A stretch of DNA of 64,000 nucleotides, taken from contig JALUYI010000019.1 of the NCBI GenBank assembly GCA_027013095.1, positions 219,272 through 283,271 of the forward strand, given 5' to 3'. The first letter of the stretch is position 1. Each line of letters starts with the position of its first letter. The notes beneath the pieces were generated by a model. It did no database searches. It had not been told where the DNA came from and was given only the letters and a program-made list of their open reading frames with translations. The translations under genes were made by a program, and so were the position numbers. Below are positions 31,345 through 42,510 of the stretch, one piece after another. This DNA is from Paracoccaceae bacterium. Its GTDB lineage: Bacteria > Pseudomonadota > Alphaproteobacteria > Rhodobacterales > Rhodobacteraceae.

Positions 31345-31839
31345 ATGACCAAGATTGACTGGACACGGGCAACCAAATATTTCCTGCTGGCGGATTTTCT
31401 GGGCGGATTTCGTCTGGGGATGAAATATTTCTTTCGCCCCAAGGCGACGATCAACTATCCGCATGAAAAAGGCCCGCTCAGCCCGCGGTTTCGCGGCGAG
31501 CACGCTCTCAGGCGCTATCCCAACGGCGAGGAACGCTGCATTGCCTGCAAGCTGTGTGAGGCGATCTGCCCGGCGCAGGCCATCACGATTGACGCCGAAC
31601 CACGCGAGGATGGCTCTCGGCGCACGACACGCTATGACATCGACATGACCAAGTGCATCTATTGCGGTTTCTGCCAAGAAGCTTGCCCGGTGGATGCCAT
31701 CGTCGAGGGGCCGAATTTCGAATTTGCGACCGAGACGCGCGAAGAACTGTTTTACGACAAGCAGAAGCTGTTGGAAAACGGCGCCATGTGGGAGGCCGAG
31801 ATCGCCCGCAATCTGGAAATAGACGCGCCCTATCGCTAG
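31345..31839 (+). CDS. nuoI: NADH-quinone oxidoreductase subunit I
   Basis: 23-kDa-type subunit with two 4Fe-4S clusters (N6a and N6b) that connects NuoG to NuoB. It has 164 residues from ATG 31345; the frame continues upstream through nuoH, but those residues are not family-like. Ferredoxin motifs are [16 protein letters not shown] and [16 protein letters not shown], eight cysteines in all. N-terminal [20 protein letters not shown] is the amphipathic membrane-anchoring helix. Confidence 0.96.
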   Translation: MTKIDWTRATKYFLLADFLGGFRLGMKYFFRPKATINYPHEKGPLSPRFRGEHALRRYPNGEERCIACKLCEAICPAQAITIDAEPREDGSRRTTRYDIDMTKCIYCGFCQEACPVDAIVEGPNFEFATETREELFYDKQKLLENGAMWEAEIARNLEIDAPYR

Positions 31840-31913
31840 GGGCGTCGCTTGAACAGCCGCCCGGTGCGGCAACAGGAACAAGGCTCCGCCTAGCGGGGCA
31901 AGGGGACAAGGAC

Positions 31914-32522
31914 ATGGGCATTACCGCCGTTGCATTTTACCTTTTCGCGCTGGTCAGCGTGGTCTCGGGCCTGATGGTCGTGATCTCGCGCAATCCGGTC
32001 CACTCGGTCCTGTGGCTGGTTCTGGCGTTCTTTTCCTCGGCGGGCCTGTTTGTCCTGCTGGGGGCCGAGTTCGTGGCGATGTTGCTGGTCATCGTTTACA
32101 TGGGCGCGGTTGCGGTTCTATTCCTGTTCGTGGTGATGATGCTGGATGTGGATTTTGCCGAATTGCGCGGGCAGTTGGCGCAATACCTGCCGCTTGGCCT
32201 GTTGATCGGGGTGATCCTGCTGATGGAGCTGGGGTTGGTCTTTAGCCAGTGGAGCTTTGCCCCCGGCCATGTGGCGGCGCGGGCGGCCGTGACCCCCGAG
32301 GGGGTAACCAACACCGCGGCGCTGGGTCAGTTGATCTATACGCGCTACATCTATCTGTTTCAGGCGTCCGGTCTGATCCTGCTGGTCGCCATGATCGGGG
32401 CTATCGTGCTGACCATGCGTCACCGCACCAATATCAAACGACAGGATATTCTGGAGCAGATCTATCGCGATCCGGCCGCGAGCATGGATCTGAAAGACGT
32501 CAAACCGGGGCAGGGGCTATAA
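31914..32522 (+). CDS. nuoJ: NADH-quinone oxidoreductase subunit J
   Basis: Membrane subunit of 202 residues and about five helices. The segment [23 protein letters not shown], broken here for length as [16 protein letters not shown] and MMLDVDF, contains the pi-bulge helix that moves during turnover. ATG 31914 has AAGGACATG context. It lies 74 bases after nuoI and two bases before nuoK. Confidence 0.95.
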   Translation: MGITAVAFYLFALVSVVSGLMVVISRNPVHSVLWLVLAFFSSAGLFVLLGAEFVAMLLVIVYMGAVAVLFLFVVMMLDVDFAELRGQLAQYLPLGLLIGVILLMELGLVFSQWSFAPGHVAARAAVTPEGVTNTAALGQLIYTRYIYLFQASGLILLVAMIGAIVLTMRHRTNIKRQDILEQIYRDPAASMDLKDVKPGQGL

Positions 32523-32524
32523 CC

Positions 32525-32830
32525 ATGATTGGACTGGAACACTATCTTATCGTTGCGGCTTTTCTGTTCGTGATCGGCATTTTCGGCATCTTTCTGAATC
32601 GAAAGAACGTCATCGTCATCCTGATGTCGATCGAGCTGATGCTGCTGGCGGTAAACATCAATTTCGTCGCGTTCTCCAGTTTTCTCGGGGATCTCGCCGG
32701 ACAGGTCTTTACGCTGTTCATCTTGACTGTGGCCGCTGCCGAGGCCGCGATCGGTCTGGCCATATTGGTTGTTTTCTTCCGCACCCGTGGCACCATTGCC
32801 GTGGATGATGCGAATGTGATGAAGGGTTAA
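32525..32830 (+). CDS. nuoK: NADH-quinone oxidoreductase subunit K
   Basis: 101-residue, three-helix subunit of the E-channel. Conserved Glu residues are in [16 protein letters not shown] (about residue 36) and [15 protein letters not shown] (about 72), both needed for proton transfer in characterised enzymes. It starts two bases after nuoJ and ends four bases before nuoL. Confidence 0.96.
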   Translation: MIGLEHYLIVAAFLFVIGIFGIFLNRKNVIVILMSIELMLLAVNINFVAFSSFLGDLAGQVFTLFILTVAAAEAAIGLAILVVFFRTRGTIAVDDANVMKG

Positions 32831-32834
32831 GAAC

Positions 32835-34823
32835 ATGGAAACCGTCATCCTTTTCGGTCCGCTGCTTGGCGCATTGATTGCCGGATTTGGCCACAGATTG
32901 CTGGGCGAGCGGCTGGCGATCACGCTGGCAACGCTGCTGTTGTTCCTGTCCGCGGCACTGAGCTGGTGGGTGTTTCTGACCTTTGATGGGCAAACCCAGC
33001 ACATTCCGATCATGCGCTGGATTGAAAGCGGCAGCCTGTCGGTGGACTGGTCGATCCGGTTGGATCGGCTGACTGCGATCATGCTGGTGGTGGTGACGAC
33101 GGTCTCAAGCCTCGTGCATCTCTATTCGGTCGGCTACATGAAGGATGATCCGCAATTTCCCAAAGGCGAAAGCTATACGCCCCGTTTTTTTGCCTATCTA
33201 GGGTTTTTCACCTTCGCGATGCTGGCGCTGGTCACCAGCGACAACCTGTTGCAGATGTATTTCGGCTGGGAGGGGGTCGGCGTTGCCTCCTATCTGCTGA
33301 TCGGTTTTTATTATCGCAAGCCCAGCGCCAACGCGGCGGCGATCAAGGCGTTTGTGGTCAACCGCGTCGGTGACTTTGGCTTTGCCATCGGCATATTCGC
33401 GCTGTTCTATCTGGTGGACGGGATCAACTTTTCCGACGTGTTCGCCGCCGGGCCAAAGCTGGCCGAGACGCAATTCCATTTCCTCTGGATGGATGTGAAC
33501 GCGGTCGAGATGGTGACCTTTTTTCTGTTCATCGGCGCGATGGGCAAATCGGCGCAACTGTTCCTGCACACGTGGTTGCCAGACGCCATGGAAGGCCCGA
33601 CGCCGGTCTCGGCCCTGATCCACGCCGCAACCATGGTAACCGCGGGCGTGTTTCTGGTCAGCCGCATGTCTCCGCTGTTTGAGTTTGCCCCCGGCACGCT
33701 GGCCTTTGTCACTGTGATTGGGGCGACGACCGCCTTTATCGCCGCCTCGATCGGGCTGGTGCAGAACGACATCAAGCGCGTCATCGCCTATTCCACCATG
33801 AGCCAGCTTGGCTATATGTTCGCCGCCGCCGGTGTCGGGGTTTATCAGGCGGCGATGTTCCATCTGTTTACCCATGCATTCTTTAAGGCGATGTTGTTTC
33901 TTGGCGCCGGTTCGGTTATCACCGCCATGCACCATGAGCAGGACATGCGCGCCTATGGCAACCTGCGCAAGAAAATCCCGATCACCTTCTGGGCGATGAT
34001 TATCGGCACACTGGCAATCACCGGGGTCGGGATTCCCACGTCTCTGATGAAATTTGGCGATATTCCCATCGGATTTGCCGGCTTTCTGTCCAAGGATTCG
34101 ATCATCGAAAGCACCTATGCGGCGGGCACCGGCGTTGGCCAATATGCCTGGGTGATGCTGGTTCTGGCGGCGGCGATGACCGCATTCTATTCTTGGCGGT
34201 TGATCTTCATGACCTTCTATGGTCCTGAAAAGGGCGACAAGCACGCCCATGAGCACGCCCATGAGAGCGGCTGGGTGATGACCGTGCCGCTAATCGTGCT
34301 GGCCATCGGCGCAACCCTTGCGGGGATGCTATGGTATGGTGATTTCGTTGGCGCGGGATCGCAAGCGTTCTTTGGCAATTCGGTCTTTACCGGGGCTGAG
34401 AACGAGGTCTTGCACCGGGCCCACCATGTCCCCGAGCTGATTGCGTCGGCGCCGTTCTTTGCCATGCTGGTCGGCTTTGTTCTGGCGTGGATCTTTTATA
34501 TCCGAGCGCCGAAAATTCCGGCGGCCCTGGCCGGGCAATTCAACGTTCTCTACCGTCTGCTTCTGAACAAATACTATTTCGACGAGATCTACGATTTCGT
34601 CTTTACCCAAAACGCCAAGCGTCTGGGCCATTTCCTGTGGAAGCGGGGCGACGGCTCGGTCATTGACGGCACCATCAACGGCGTTGCATTGGGGCTTGTG
34701 CCGCGGGTGACGCGTTTGGCGCATCGGCTGCAGTCGGGGTATGTGTATCATTACGCGCTGGCCACCGTGCTGGGGCTGGTCGGCTTGCTGACCTGGATGT
34801 CAATCAGCGCAGGAGCGAACTGA
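32835..34823 (+). CDS. nuoL: NADH-quinone oxidoreductase subunit L
   Basis: Largest antiporter-like proton-pumping subunit, 662 residues, about 16 helices including the lateral helix. Key stretches are [20 protein letters not shown] with the essential Glu (about 144), [20 protein letters not shown] with Lys/His neighbours, and AHAGVFL-like [13 protein letters not shown] cytoplasmic loop near residue 472 has a small His-rich duplication, HAHEHAHES, from a 12-base repeat at about 34243-34265. Its last base is the first base of the nuoM ATG. Confidence 0.96.
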   Translation: METVILFGPLLGALIAGFGHRLLGERLAITLATLLLFLSAALSWWVFLTFDGQTQHIPIMRWIESGSLSVDWSIRLDRLTAIMLVVVTTVSSLVHLYSVGYMKDDPQFPKGESYTPRFFAYLGFFTFAMLALVTSDNLLQMYFGWEGVGVASYLLIGFYYRKPSANAAAIKAFVVNRVGDFGFAIGIFALFYLVDGINFSDVFAAGPKLAETQFHFLWMDVNAVEMVTFFLFIGAMGKSAQLFLHTWLPDAMEGPTPVSALIHAATMVTAGVFLVSRMSPLFEFAPGTLAFVTVIGATTAFIAASIGLVQNDIKRVIAYSTMSQLGYMFAAAGVGVYQAAMFHLFTHAFFKAMLFLGAGSVITAMHHEQDMRAYGNLRKKIPITFWAMIIGTLAITGVGIPTSLMKFGDIPIGFAGFLSKDSIIESTYAAGTGVGQYAWVMLVLAAAMTAFYSWRLIFMTFYGPEKGDKHAHEHAHESGWVMTVPLIVLAIGATLAGMLWYGDFVGAGSQAFFGNSVFTGAENEVLHRAHHVPELIASAPFFAMLVGFVLAWIFYIRAPKIPAALAGQFNVLYRLLLNKYYFDEIYDFVFTQNAKRLGHFLWKRGDGSVIDGTINGVALGLVPRVTRLAHRLQSGYVYHYALATVLGLVGLLTWMSISAGAN

Positions 34824-36364
34824 TGGAAAACCTGCTGTCCATTGTGACCTTCATCCCGCTGGTGGCGGCGATCATTCTGGCCCTGTTTCTGCGCGGAGAG
34901 GACGCCGCTGCACAGATGGCGGCCAAACGGGTGTCGCTGATCACCACCGTTGTCGTGTTCCTGATCTCGATTGCCATCTATGTCAAATTCGACACCAGCC
35001 AGTCCGGCTTTCAGATGGTCGAGGACCACGCCTGGCTGGGCGGCTTTCGCTACAAGGTCGGGGTGGACGGGATCAGCGTCCTGTTTGTCCTCTTGACCAC
35101 CTTCCTGATGCCGCTGGTGATCGGCGCCAGCTGGAAGGTGACGCATCGGGTCAAGGAATACATGATCGCCTTTCTGATCCTTGAAACACTGATGATCGCG
35201 GTATTCACGGCGCTGGATCTGGTTCTGTTCTACGTGGTCTTCGAGGCAGGCCTGATCCCGATGTTTCTGGTGATCGGGATCTGGGGTGGCAAAGAGCGCA
35301 TCTATGCCAGCTTCAAATTCTTCCTTTATACGCTGCTTGGTTCGGTTCTGATGCTGATCGCGGTGGTGGCGATGTACCTGCAGGCCGGGACCACTGATAT
35401 TCCGACGCTGCTGGCGTTCAAGTTTTCTTCAACGCCAATCCATCTGCTGGGCTTTACCATCGCGGGGGGGGCGCAGACGCTGATGTTTCTTGCGTTCTTT
35501 GCATCATTTGCGGTCAAGCTGCCGATGTGGCCGGTTCACACGTGGCTGCCCGATGCGCATGTGCAGGCGCCCACGGCGGGCTCGGTCATTCTGGCATCGA
35601 TCCTGTTGAAGATGGGGGGCTACGGGTTCCTGCGCTTTAGCCTGCCGATGTTTCCGGTGGCCAGTGATCTGTTGGCCGGGTTCGTGATGTGGCTGAGCGT
35701 GATTGCCATCATCTACACCTCACTGGTGGCGCTGATGCAGGAGGACATGAAAAAGCTGGTCGCCTACAGTTCCGTCGCCCATATGGGCTATGTGACCATC
35801 GGCATATTTGCCGCCAACCAGCAGGGGGTTGACGGGGCGATCTTTCAAATGGTCAGCCACGGCTTTGTTGCCGGGGCGCTGTTCCTTGTGGTCGGGGTTG
35901 TCTATGACCGGATGCACACCCGCGAGATCGACGCCTATGGCGGGTTGACGGTGCGCATGCCGCGCTATGCGCTGATCTTTATGTTCTTTACCATGGCCAA
36001 CGTGGGGTTGCCCGGAACCAGCGGCTTCGTCGGTGAGTTCCTGACCCTTGTCGGGACATTCAAGGCCAACACTTGGGTAGCCTTCTTTGCCGCCAGCGGG
36101 ATGATCTTTTCGGCCTCCTATGCGCTGTGGCTCTATCGGCGGGTGATGTTTGGCGATCTGATCAAGGAAAGCCTGAAATCCATCACCGACATGACCGCCC
36201 GCGAGCGCTGGATCTTTGCCCCGCTCGTGGCCATGACCCTGTTGCTGGGCCTCTACCCCAGCGTTGTTCTGGACATCGTCAGCCCCTCGGTTGAGGCGTT
36301 GCTGCATGGATATAATACCGCGCTTGCCGGGGCCGATACCCTCGTGCATCTGGCGCAAAACTAA
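34823..36364 (+). CDS. nuoM: NADH-quinone oxidoreductase subunit M
   Basis: Antiporter-like proton-pumping subunit, 513 residues, about 14 helices. The conserved Glu lies in [17 protein letters not shown] (about 139-155), and [20 protein letters not shown] carries the canonical WLPDAH motif. It starts in the nuoL stop codon (TGATG overlap of one base) and lies 12 bases before nuoN. Confidence 0.96.
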   Translation: MENLLSIVTFIPLVAAIILALFLRGEDAAAQMAAKRVSLITTVVVFLISIAIYVKFDTSQSGFQMVEDHAWLGGFRYKVGVDGISVLFVLLTTFLMPLVIGASWKVTHRVKEYMIAFLILETLMIAVFTALDLVLFYVVFEAGLIPMFLVIGIWGGKERIYASFKFFLYTLLGSVLMLIAVVAMYLQAGTTDIPTLLAFKFSSTPIHLLGFTIAGGAQTLMFLAFFASFAVKLPMWPVHTWLPDAHVQAPTAGSVILASILLKMGGYGFLRFSLPMFPVASDLLAGFVMWLSVIAIIYTSLVALMQEDMKKLVAYSSVAHMGYVTIGIFAANQQGVDGAIFQMVSHGFVAGALFLVVGVVYDRMHTREIDAYGGLTVRMPRYALIFMFFTMANVGLPGTSGFVGEFLTLVGTFKANTWVAFFAASGMIFSASYALWLYRRVMFGDLIKESLKSITDMTARERWIFAPLVAMTLLLGLYPSVVLDIVSPSVEALLHGYNTALAGADTLVHLAQN

Positions 36365-36376
36365 AGGCGGCCCGTT

Positions 36377-37819
36377 ATGATTGGTACTGATCTGACTGTT
36401 ATCCTGCCCGAGCTGGTTCTGGCGCTGTACGCCATGGCCGCGCTGCTCTGGGGGGCGTTTCGTGGCAAGGATGCCGAGGCACCGCTGCTGTTCTGGCTGA
36501 CTCCGCTGGTAATGGCGGGGCTGGGCCTGTGGATTGCGCTGGAGCCGCAAGCAACCGCAAGCGCCTTTCACGGCGGCTTTGTCAGCGACACGTTCGCCCG
36601 CTTTTCAAAGGTGGTCGTGCTGTTCTCGGCGGCGGTTGTGCTGCTGATGAGCGCGGATTACCTCAAGCGCAACAAGCTATTGCAATTCGAGTTTCCGATC
36701 CTGATCGCGCTCAGCGTGACCGGCATGATGATGATGATATCCGCTGGCGATCTGATGAGCCTCTACATGGGGCTGGAGCTGCAGTCGCTGGCGTTATATG
36801 TGATCGCCGCCTTTCGGCGCGACAGTGCGCGTTCCACCGAGGCCGGCCTGAAATATTTTGTCCTTGGCGCGCTGAGTTCGGGGATCCTGCTTTACGGTGC
36901 GTCGCTGATCTATGGCTATGCGGGCACCACCAGTTTTGCCGGGATATTGGCCGCGGCCAAGGGCGAGGCGCACCTGTCGCTGGGCCTTCTGATCGGCCTT
37001 GTGTTCATGATTGTGGGGATGGCGTTCAAGGTGTCCTCGGTGCCGTTTCACATGTGGACGCCGGATGTTTACGAGGGCTCGCCGACCCCGGTCACGGCCT
37101 TTTTCGCAACCGCACCAAAGGTGGCGGCAATGGCGATGATCGCGCGGCTGCTGTTTGACGCCTTTGGCACCGCCACCGGCGACTGGACGCAGATCATCGC
37201 CCTGCTCTCGTTTCTGTCGATGGTTCTGGGGGCCTTTGCCGGGATCGGACAAAAGGACATCAAACGCCTGATGGCCTATAGCTCGATCGGGCATATGGGC
37301 TATGCCTTTCTGGGGCTGACGGCAGGCACGGCCGCCGGGGTGCAGGCGACGCTGATCTATATGGTGGTCTATGTCACGATGAACGTGGGGGTTTTTGCCT
37401 TTATCCTGAACATGGAGCGCGACGGGCAGCCGGTTACCGAAATCTCGGCGTTGAACATGTATTCCGAGGTCGAGCCCCTTCGCGCTGCCGCCCTGATGGT
37501 TCTGATGTTCAGCCTTGCCGGAGTGCCGCCACTGGTTGGCTTTTTTGCCAAGTTATTCGTTATTCAGGCGGCCCTGAACGCCGGTTGGGTGTGGCTGTCG
37601 GTGGCGGCCATGTTGGCCTCGGTCGTGGCGGCCTACTATTACCTGCGGATCATCTACCTGATGTATTTCGGCGAAAAACAAGCCCCCTTGGACGGCTCGA
37701 TGCCGGCCATTCATTGGGCAGCGCTGATGGTCGCGGCCTTTTTCATGCTGGCCGGTGTCGTCAGCATGTTCGGGGTCGATACATGGGCCGGTGCGGCCGC
37801 TGCGAGCCTGTTGAACTAG
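36377..37819 (+). CDS. nuoN: NADH-quinone oxidoreductase subunit N
   Basis: Third antiporter-like subunit, 480 residues, about 14 helices. It has [17 protein letters not shown] with the conserved Glu and [20 protein letters not shown], the NuoN form of the proton-channel motif. Last nuo gene; birA begins only four bases after its stop, so birA, coaX and rnj may be read from the same transcript. Confidence 0.96.
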   Translation: MIGTDLTVILPELVLALYAMAALLWGAFRGKDAEAPLLFWLTPLVMAGLGLWIALEPQATASAFHGGFVSDTFARFSKVVVLFSAAVVLLMSADYLKRNKLLQFEFPILIALSVTGMMMMISAGDLMSLYMGLELQSLALYVIAAFRRDSARSTEAGLKYFVLGALSSGILLYGASLIYGYAGTTSFAGILAAAKGEAHLSLGLLIGLVFMIVGMAFKVSSVPFHMWTPDVYEGSPTPVTAFFATAPKVAAMAMIARLLFDAFGTATGDWTQIIALLSFLSMVLGAFAGIGQKDIKRLMAYSSIGHMGYAFLGLTAGTAAGVQATLIYMVVYVTMNVGVFAFILNMERDGQPVTEISALNMYSEVEPLRAAALMVLMFSLAGVPPLVGFFAKLFVIQAALNAGWVWLSVAAMLASVVAAYYYLRIIYLMYFGEKQAPLDGSMPAIHWAALMVAAFFMLAGVVSMFGVDTWAGAAAASLLN

Positions 37820-37823
37820 CACG

Positions 37824-38561
37824 ATGAGCGTTTGGCCCGTCGGTGTTGCGCGCCGTATTCTCGCAACACTGGACAGCACTATGGCCGAGGCCAGCCGTCA
37901 GGAGGCCGACCTCAGCGGCCCGACCTGGATCCTCGCACATCGGCAAACCGCCGGACGCGGACGACGCGGGCGAGTGTGGCTGTCGCTCGCGGGAAATTTC
38001 ACCGCCACCTATATATGGCGCCCCGGGGGCGGCGTAGCGGCGCGGGCGCTGCGCTCGTTTGTGGCGGCACTGGCACTATATGACGCGCTGCTTGCGGTCG
38101 GGGTGGCACCCGAGCGGCTGGGCCTGAAATGGCCTAATGACGTTTTGCTGGACGGCGGCAAGCTGGCGGGGATCCTGCTGGAAAGCGTCGGCGCCAGCCT
38201 GTTGATCGGGTTTGGCGTGAACCTTGCCGGGGCGCCCGAGGCCGATGCGCTGGATCCTTGGGCCTGCCCTCCGGTCAGCCTCTGCGGGAAAACCGGGCTG
38301 ACGGTGTCGGCGACGGATTTCCTTGATCGTCTTGCCCCGGCTTTTGCCGCACGCGAGCAGCAGTTTTTGGTCGGGGGATTTACCGTTATTCGCCGCGACT
38401 GGCTGGGGTCTGCCGCGCATCTGGGCCAGCCGCTGGTTGCACGCCTGCCTCAAGGCGAGATCCACGGCACTTTTGAAACGGTGGACGAGGCCGGTCTGCT
38501 TGTCCTAAATGCGTCAGACGGGGTGCATCGTATCCCCGCCGCAGACATCTTTTTTGCCTGA
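37824..38561 (+). CDS. birA: biotin-[acetyl-CoA-carboxylase] ligase
   Basis: Attaches biotin to carboxylase lysines via biotinyl-AMP; 245 residues. The adenylation motif GRGRRGRVWLS and the lysine motif LKWPNDVLLDGGKLAGILLE are intact. There is no N-terminal helix-turn-helix domain, so unlike E. coli BirA this enzyme is not a repressor (class I). MccA, encoded 20 kb upstream with an EAMKMEH site, is a likely client along with acetyl-CoA carboxylase. It starts four bases after nuoN and lies 17 bases before coaX. Confidence 0.93.
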   Translation: MSVWPVGVARRILATLDSTMAEASRQEADLSGPTWILAHRQTAGRGRRGRVWLSLAGNFTATYIWRPGGGVAARALRSFVAALALYDALLAVGVAPERLGLKWPNDVLLDGGKLAGILLESVGASLLIGFGVNLAGAPEADALDPWACPPVSLCGKTGLTVSATDFLDRLAPAFAAREQQFLVGGFTVIRRDWLGSAAHLGQPLVARLPQGEIHGTFETVDEAGLLVLNASDGVHRIPAADIFFA

Positions 38562-38578
38562 GAGGAAGGGACCGCCCC

Positions 38579-39352
38579 ATGCTGCTTGCCATTGACGTTG
38601 GAAATACCAACACGGTTTTCGCCATTCACGATGGTGCCGATTTCGTGGCCGACTGGCGCTGCGCGACCGAGCATCAGCGCACCGCGGATGAATATTGGGT
38701 CTGGCTGAACACGTTAATGAAATTGCAAGGTATATCTGTTGAGGTGACCGAGGTGATCGTCTCATCCGTCGTGCCGCAGGTGGTTTTCAATCTGCGCGTG
38801 CTCGCGGACAGGTATTTCAACTGCCGCCCGCTGGTGGTGGGCAAGGCGGGCTGTGCACTGCCTGTTGAGGTGCGGGTGGATGCCGACACGCAGGTCGGTG
38901 CGGACCGTCTGGTCAATACGGTGGGGGCGTTCAGCCAATATGGCGGCGACCTGATCGTGGTGGATTTTGGCACCGCAACGACCTTTGATGTGGTCGATAC
39001 GGACGGCGCCTATATCGGCGGCGTGATTTCGCCCGGGGTCAATCTGAGCGTTCGGGCCCTGCATGAGGCGGCGGCGGCGTTGCCGCATGTCGATGCCACC
39101 CGCCCGCCCAGCGTTATTGGGACGAATACGGTTGCCTGTATGCAGTCCGGCGTCTATTGGGGCTATGTCGGCCTTATCGAAGGGATCTGCAACAAGATCC
39201 GCACCGAGCACGCGCGCGATATGAAAATTGTTGCGACCGGAGGGCTGGCGACCCTTTTTGACCAGGAACCGGGGCTGTTTGACCATGTGGACGGCGAACT
39301 GACAATGACCGGGCTTGTGGAAATCAACACATATAATCGAAAGGCCGATTAA
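38579..39352 (+). CDS. coaX: type III pantothenate kinase
   Basis: First step of coenzyme A synthesis; 257 residues. The ASKHA-fold phosphate-binding motif is at the N-terminus, LLAIDVGNTNTVFAIHDG, with the Asp6 base. VGADRLVNTVGA and VVDFGTATTFDVVD follow near residues 103 and 127. AGGAAGGGA precedes the ATG. Its stop codon overlaps the rnj start by one base. The birA-coaX-rnj order, directly after nuoN, is one I associate with alphaproteobacteria. Confidence 0.95.
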   Translation: MLLAIDVGNTNTVFAIHDGADFVADWRCATEHQRTADEYWVWLNTLMKLQGISVEVTEVIVSSVVPQVVFNLRVLADRYFNCRPLVVGKAGCALPVEVRVDADTQVGADRLVNTVGAFSQYGGDLIVVDFGTATTFDVVDTDGAYIGGVISPGVNLSVRALHEAAAALPHVDATRPPSVIGTNTVACMQSGVYWGYVGLIEGICNKIRTEHARDMKIVATGGLATLFDQEPGLFDHVDGELTMTGLVEINTYNRKAD

Positions 39353-41025
39353 TGGCGCAAAACCGACTGATCTACCTGCCCCTTGGCGGCGCGGGAGAAA
39401 TTGGCATGAACTGCTATGTCTATGGCTATGGCCCCGAGGGCGCCGAGCGACTGATTCTGGTCGATACCGGTGTGACCTTTCCCAACATGGACAGCTCGCC
39501 CGGCGTCAATCTGATCATGGCCGATATGGCCTGGCTGACCGCGCGTCTGGACCGGATCGAGGCCATCTTTATCACTCACGCGCATGAGGATCATGTCGGC
39601 GCCATCGGTATCCTGCATGGCCGTCTGCCCTTGCCGGTATTTGCCCGCCCGTTTACCGCACAGATCGCCCGGCTGAAGCTGGAGGAGCAGGGGCGCGACC
39701 CCGCCATCGTGACCGAGGTTGCGCCGTTTCCCGAGATGACCGAGGCGGGGCCATTTCGGGTCGGCTTTGTACCGGTTGCGCACTCGATCCCCGAAAGCTC
39801 GGCACTGGTGATCGACACGCCGGCCGGGCGCATCGTGCACACCGGAGACTTCAAGCTGGACGAAAGCCCGCTGGTGGGTGAAGCCCATAATCCCGCCATC
39901 TGGCGCGAGATTGCCAAGGCTGGCGTCAAGGCGCTGGTTTGTGACAGCACCAATATTTTCTCGCCCAAGCCCGGGCGCTCGGAATCAACGCTGGTCAAAC
40001 CCATCGCCCAGTTGATCCGCAAACGTCAGGGGCTGGTGGTGGCGACCACATTTGCCTCAAACGTTGCACGCCTGAAAACACTGGCGCAGGCAGGGGTCGA
40101 TGCGGGCCGCTCGGTGCTGGTTCTGGGGCGCGCGATGCGCCGGATGATTGATGTTGCGCAGGCGACCGGGGTGCTGACGGATTTTCCGCCGACGGTCGAT
40201 CTGGACGATGCCGGAGACATACCGCGCGGCTCGCTAATGATCCTTGTGACCGGCAGCCAAGGCGAGCGGCGCGCCGGGTCGGCGCAGCTGGCCAACGGGA
40301 AATACAACGGGATTACCCTGCGCGAGGGGGACATGTTCCTGTTTTCCTCAAAGACCATCCCGGGAAACGAGATTTCGGTCGGCCGGATTGAGAACGCGTT
40401 CAGCGAAATGGGGGTTGATGTGGTCGATGACAATGACGGGCTCTACCACGTTTCAGGTCACGCCAACCGTCCCGATCTGGAGGCGATGCACCGCCTGCTG
40501 GCACCGCAAATCCTGATTCCGATGCACGGCGAACACCGGCACTTGCGCGAACACGCGCGCCTTGGCACTGCTTCGGGGATTGCGTCGGTGATTGCGCCCA
40601 ATGGCACGATGGTCGACCTTGCCGGCAATGCCCCGAGGGTCGTCGATCAGATCGAGACCGGGCGCAGCTATCTGGATGGCTCGGTTCTGATCGGCGCGAT
40701 GGACGGGATCGTGCGCGATCGCATCCGCATGGCGCTGAACGGGCAGGCGATTGTCACCCTGATCCTTGACGAGGATGATGAGCCGCTGGGCGGCGTGCGG
40801 GTTGAGACCATCGGCCTGCCCGATCCTGCGGGGGCCAACCATTCTCTGGCCGAGTTGATCGAGGAAGGGATTGAGTATCAGCTGACCCGCGCCAAGGACA
40901 GCATCCTGACCTCCGACGACGCCTTGGAAGAGCTGATCCGCCGCGCGGTGCGCAAGATTTCGCAGGAACTAATTGGAAAACGGCCCGAAACTCGGGTGCT
41001 GATCGACCGCCTTGTCGCGGGCTGA
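39352..41025 (+). CDS. rnj: ribonuclease J
   Basis: Metallo-beta-lactamase/beta-CASP nuclease with 5'-3' exonuclease and endonuclease activities; matures rRNA and degrades mRNA. It has 557 residues. The metal-binding motif THAHEDHVGAIG is near residue 76, further His/Asp motifs are VAHSIPESSALVI and HTGDFKLDESPL, and the beta-CASP HGEHRHL segment is near 393. A C-terminal domain (about 450-557) is typical of RNase J. It converges on the helicase gene, 36 bases apart; I see no strong terminator in between. Confidence 0.94.
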   Translation: MAQNRLIYLPLGGAGEIGMNCYVYGYGPEGAERLILVDTGVTFPNMDSSPGVNLIMADMAWLTARLDRIEAIFITHAHEDHVGAIGILHGRLPLPVFARPFTAQIARLKLEEQGRDPAIVTEVAPFPEMTEAGPFRVGFVPVAHSIPESSALVIDTPAGRIVHTGDFKLDESPLVGEAHNPAIWREIAKAGVKALVCDSTNIFSPKPGRSESTLVKPIAQLIRKRQGLVVATTFASNVARLKTLAQAGVDAGRSVLVLGRAMRRMIDVAQATGVLTDFPPTVDLDDAGDIPRGSLMILVTGSQGERRAGSAQLANGKYNGITLREGDMFLFSSKTIPGNEISVGRIENAFSEMGVDVVDDNDGLYHVSGHANRPDLEAMHRLLAPQILIPMHGEHRHLREHARLGTASGIASVIAPNGTMVDLAGNAPRVVDQIETGRSYLDGSVLIGAMDGIVRDRIRMALNGQAIVTLILDEDDEPLGGVRVETIGLPDPAGANHSLAELIEEGIEYQLTRAKDSILTSDDALEELIRRAVRKISQELIGKRPETRVLIDRLVAG

Positions 41026-41061
41026 GCCAGACCCCTCGCCTGCCGTTTCCAGGTTTATGCC

Positions 41062-42510
41062 CTAAAGACTGCGTTGCAAAAATGCCGGAACGTGGTCGCC
41101 CATACCAACAACGGCGTTTTTGCCGTTCTTTTGCTGGGGCTTGCGCTTGTCGCGGGTCCGCTTGTCTTGCGACGGTTTTCCCGCAGCCTGTTTGTTCTGG
41201 GCGGGTTCGCGCAGTTTTTCGCTCTGGCGGCGGGGCTTTTCTGCAGCCGGGGCCGCTTGCTCTGGTGCGGCCGTTTCTTCAACCGTCTCAACCGCGGTTA
41301 CGGGTGCGGCAGGTTCTGCTGTTTTTGCCCGCCGAGGCGGCTTTTTGTCGGCATGGCGCGCCGCGTTTGGTGGATCAATGCGCGGAATCGGCTGCTTGAC
41401 CAGATCTTCGATGGCGCTCAGGTATTTTTCCTCGGCGGTGCTGCACAAGGTAATCGCGCGCCCCTCGCGGCCGGCGCGACCGGTACGTCCGATCCGGTGG
41501 ACGTAATCCTCAGAATGAATCGGCACGTCATAGTTGAAAATGTGGCTGACATTCGGGATGTCCAGCCCGCGCGCCGCAACGTCCGAGGCAATCAGGAACA
41601 TGATCTCGCCATCGCGGAACCCGGTCAGTGTGCGGGTTCGCACACTCTGGTCCAGATCACCGTGAATGGGCGCGGCGTTCAGCCCGTGCTTCTTGAGGGA
41701 TTTTGCCACGATATCCACATCGACCTTGCGGTTGCAAAAGACGATGGCGTTGGTCAGGGTCTTGCCCTCCCCGGTGATGAGGGCGCGCAGAAGTTCGCGT
41801 TTTTCCTTGGCGGTGCGGTCCTTGCGAGAGGGTTTGAAAACGCAGGCCGCCTGAATGATGGTTTCCGAGGTTGTGGCCTGACGTGCGACCTCGACCCGCT
41901 CGGGATTATGCAGGAATTCCTGAGTAATCCGCGTGATTTCGGGTGCCATGGTGGCACTAAAAAACAGCGTTTGCCGGGTGAACGGGGTCAATTTGAAAAT
42001 CCGCTCGATGTCTGGGATAAAGCCCATGTCAAGCATCCGGTCGGCCTCGTCCACGACCATGATCTGGACGCCGGTCAGCATTAGCTTGCCGCGTTCGAAA
42101 TGGTCCAGCAGCCTCCCCGGAGTGGCGATCAACACGTCAACGCCGCGATCGATCAAGCGGTCCTGATCCTTGAAGCTGACGCCCCCGATCAGCAGCGCCA
42201 TGGTCAGCTTGGTGTGTTTGGCGTAGATCTCGAAATTCTCGGCGACCTGTGCGGCCAGTTCACGCGTCGGGGCCAACACCAGCGAGCGGGGCATCCGGGC
42301 CCGGGCCCGTCCCTTGCCAAGCATGGTGATCATTGGCAGGGTGAAGGATGCCGTCTTGCCGGTTCCCGTCTGGGCAATACCCAGAACGTCGCGGCCCTGA
42401 AGGGCAAAGGGGATAGCCTGGGCCTGAATTGGGGTGGGCTTTTCATAGCCCGCGTCTTCAACGGCTTTTAGAACCCGCGGGTCCAGTTCCAGGTCAGTGA
42501 ATTTTATCAT
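41062..42510 (-). CDS. DEAD-box ATP-dependent RNA helicase (RhlE-like)
   Basis: 482 residues with all superfamily 2 motifs: Q motif region KPTPIQAQAIPFAL, motif I AQTGTGKT (about 45-52), Ia PTREL, motif II VVDEADRML (about 150), motif III SATM, and motif VI HRIGRTGRAGREG. The C-terminal ~110 residues are Lys/Pro/Ala-rich and basic (KPPRRAKTAEPAAP and similar), typical of RhlE-type tails that contact RNA. Roles in ribosome assembly or mRNA turnover (with RNase J next door) are inferred. ATG 42510 is the first codon in frame. Confidence 0.93.
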   Translation of the reverse strand: MIKFTDLELDPRVLKAVEDAGYEKPTPIQAQAIPFALQGRDVLGIAQTGTGKTASFTLPMITMLGKGRARARMPRSLVLAPTRELAAQVAENFEIYAKHTKLTMALLIGGVSFKDQDRLIDRGVDVLIATPGRLLDHFERGKLMLTGVQIMVVDEADRMLDMGFIPDIERIFKLTPFTRQTLFFSATMAPEITRITQEFLHNPERVEVARQATTSETIIQAACVFKPSRKDRTAKEKRELLRALITGEGKTLTNAIVFCNRKVDVDIVAKSLKKHGLNAAPIHGDLDQSVRTRTLTGFRDGEIMFLIASDVAARGLDIPNVSHIFNYDVPIHSEDYVHRIGRTGRAGREGRAITLCSTAEEKYLSAIEDLVKQPIPRIDPPNAARHADKKPPRRAKTAEPAAPVTAVETVEETAAPEQAAPAAEKPRRQSEKLREPAQNKQAAGKPSQDKRTRDKRKPQQKNGKNAVVGMGDHVPAFLQRSL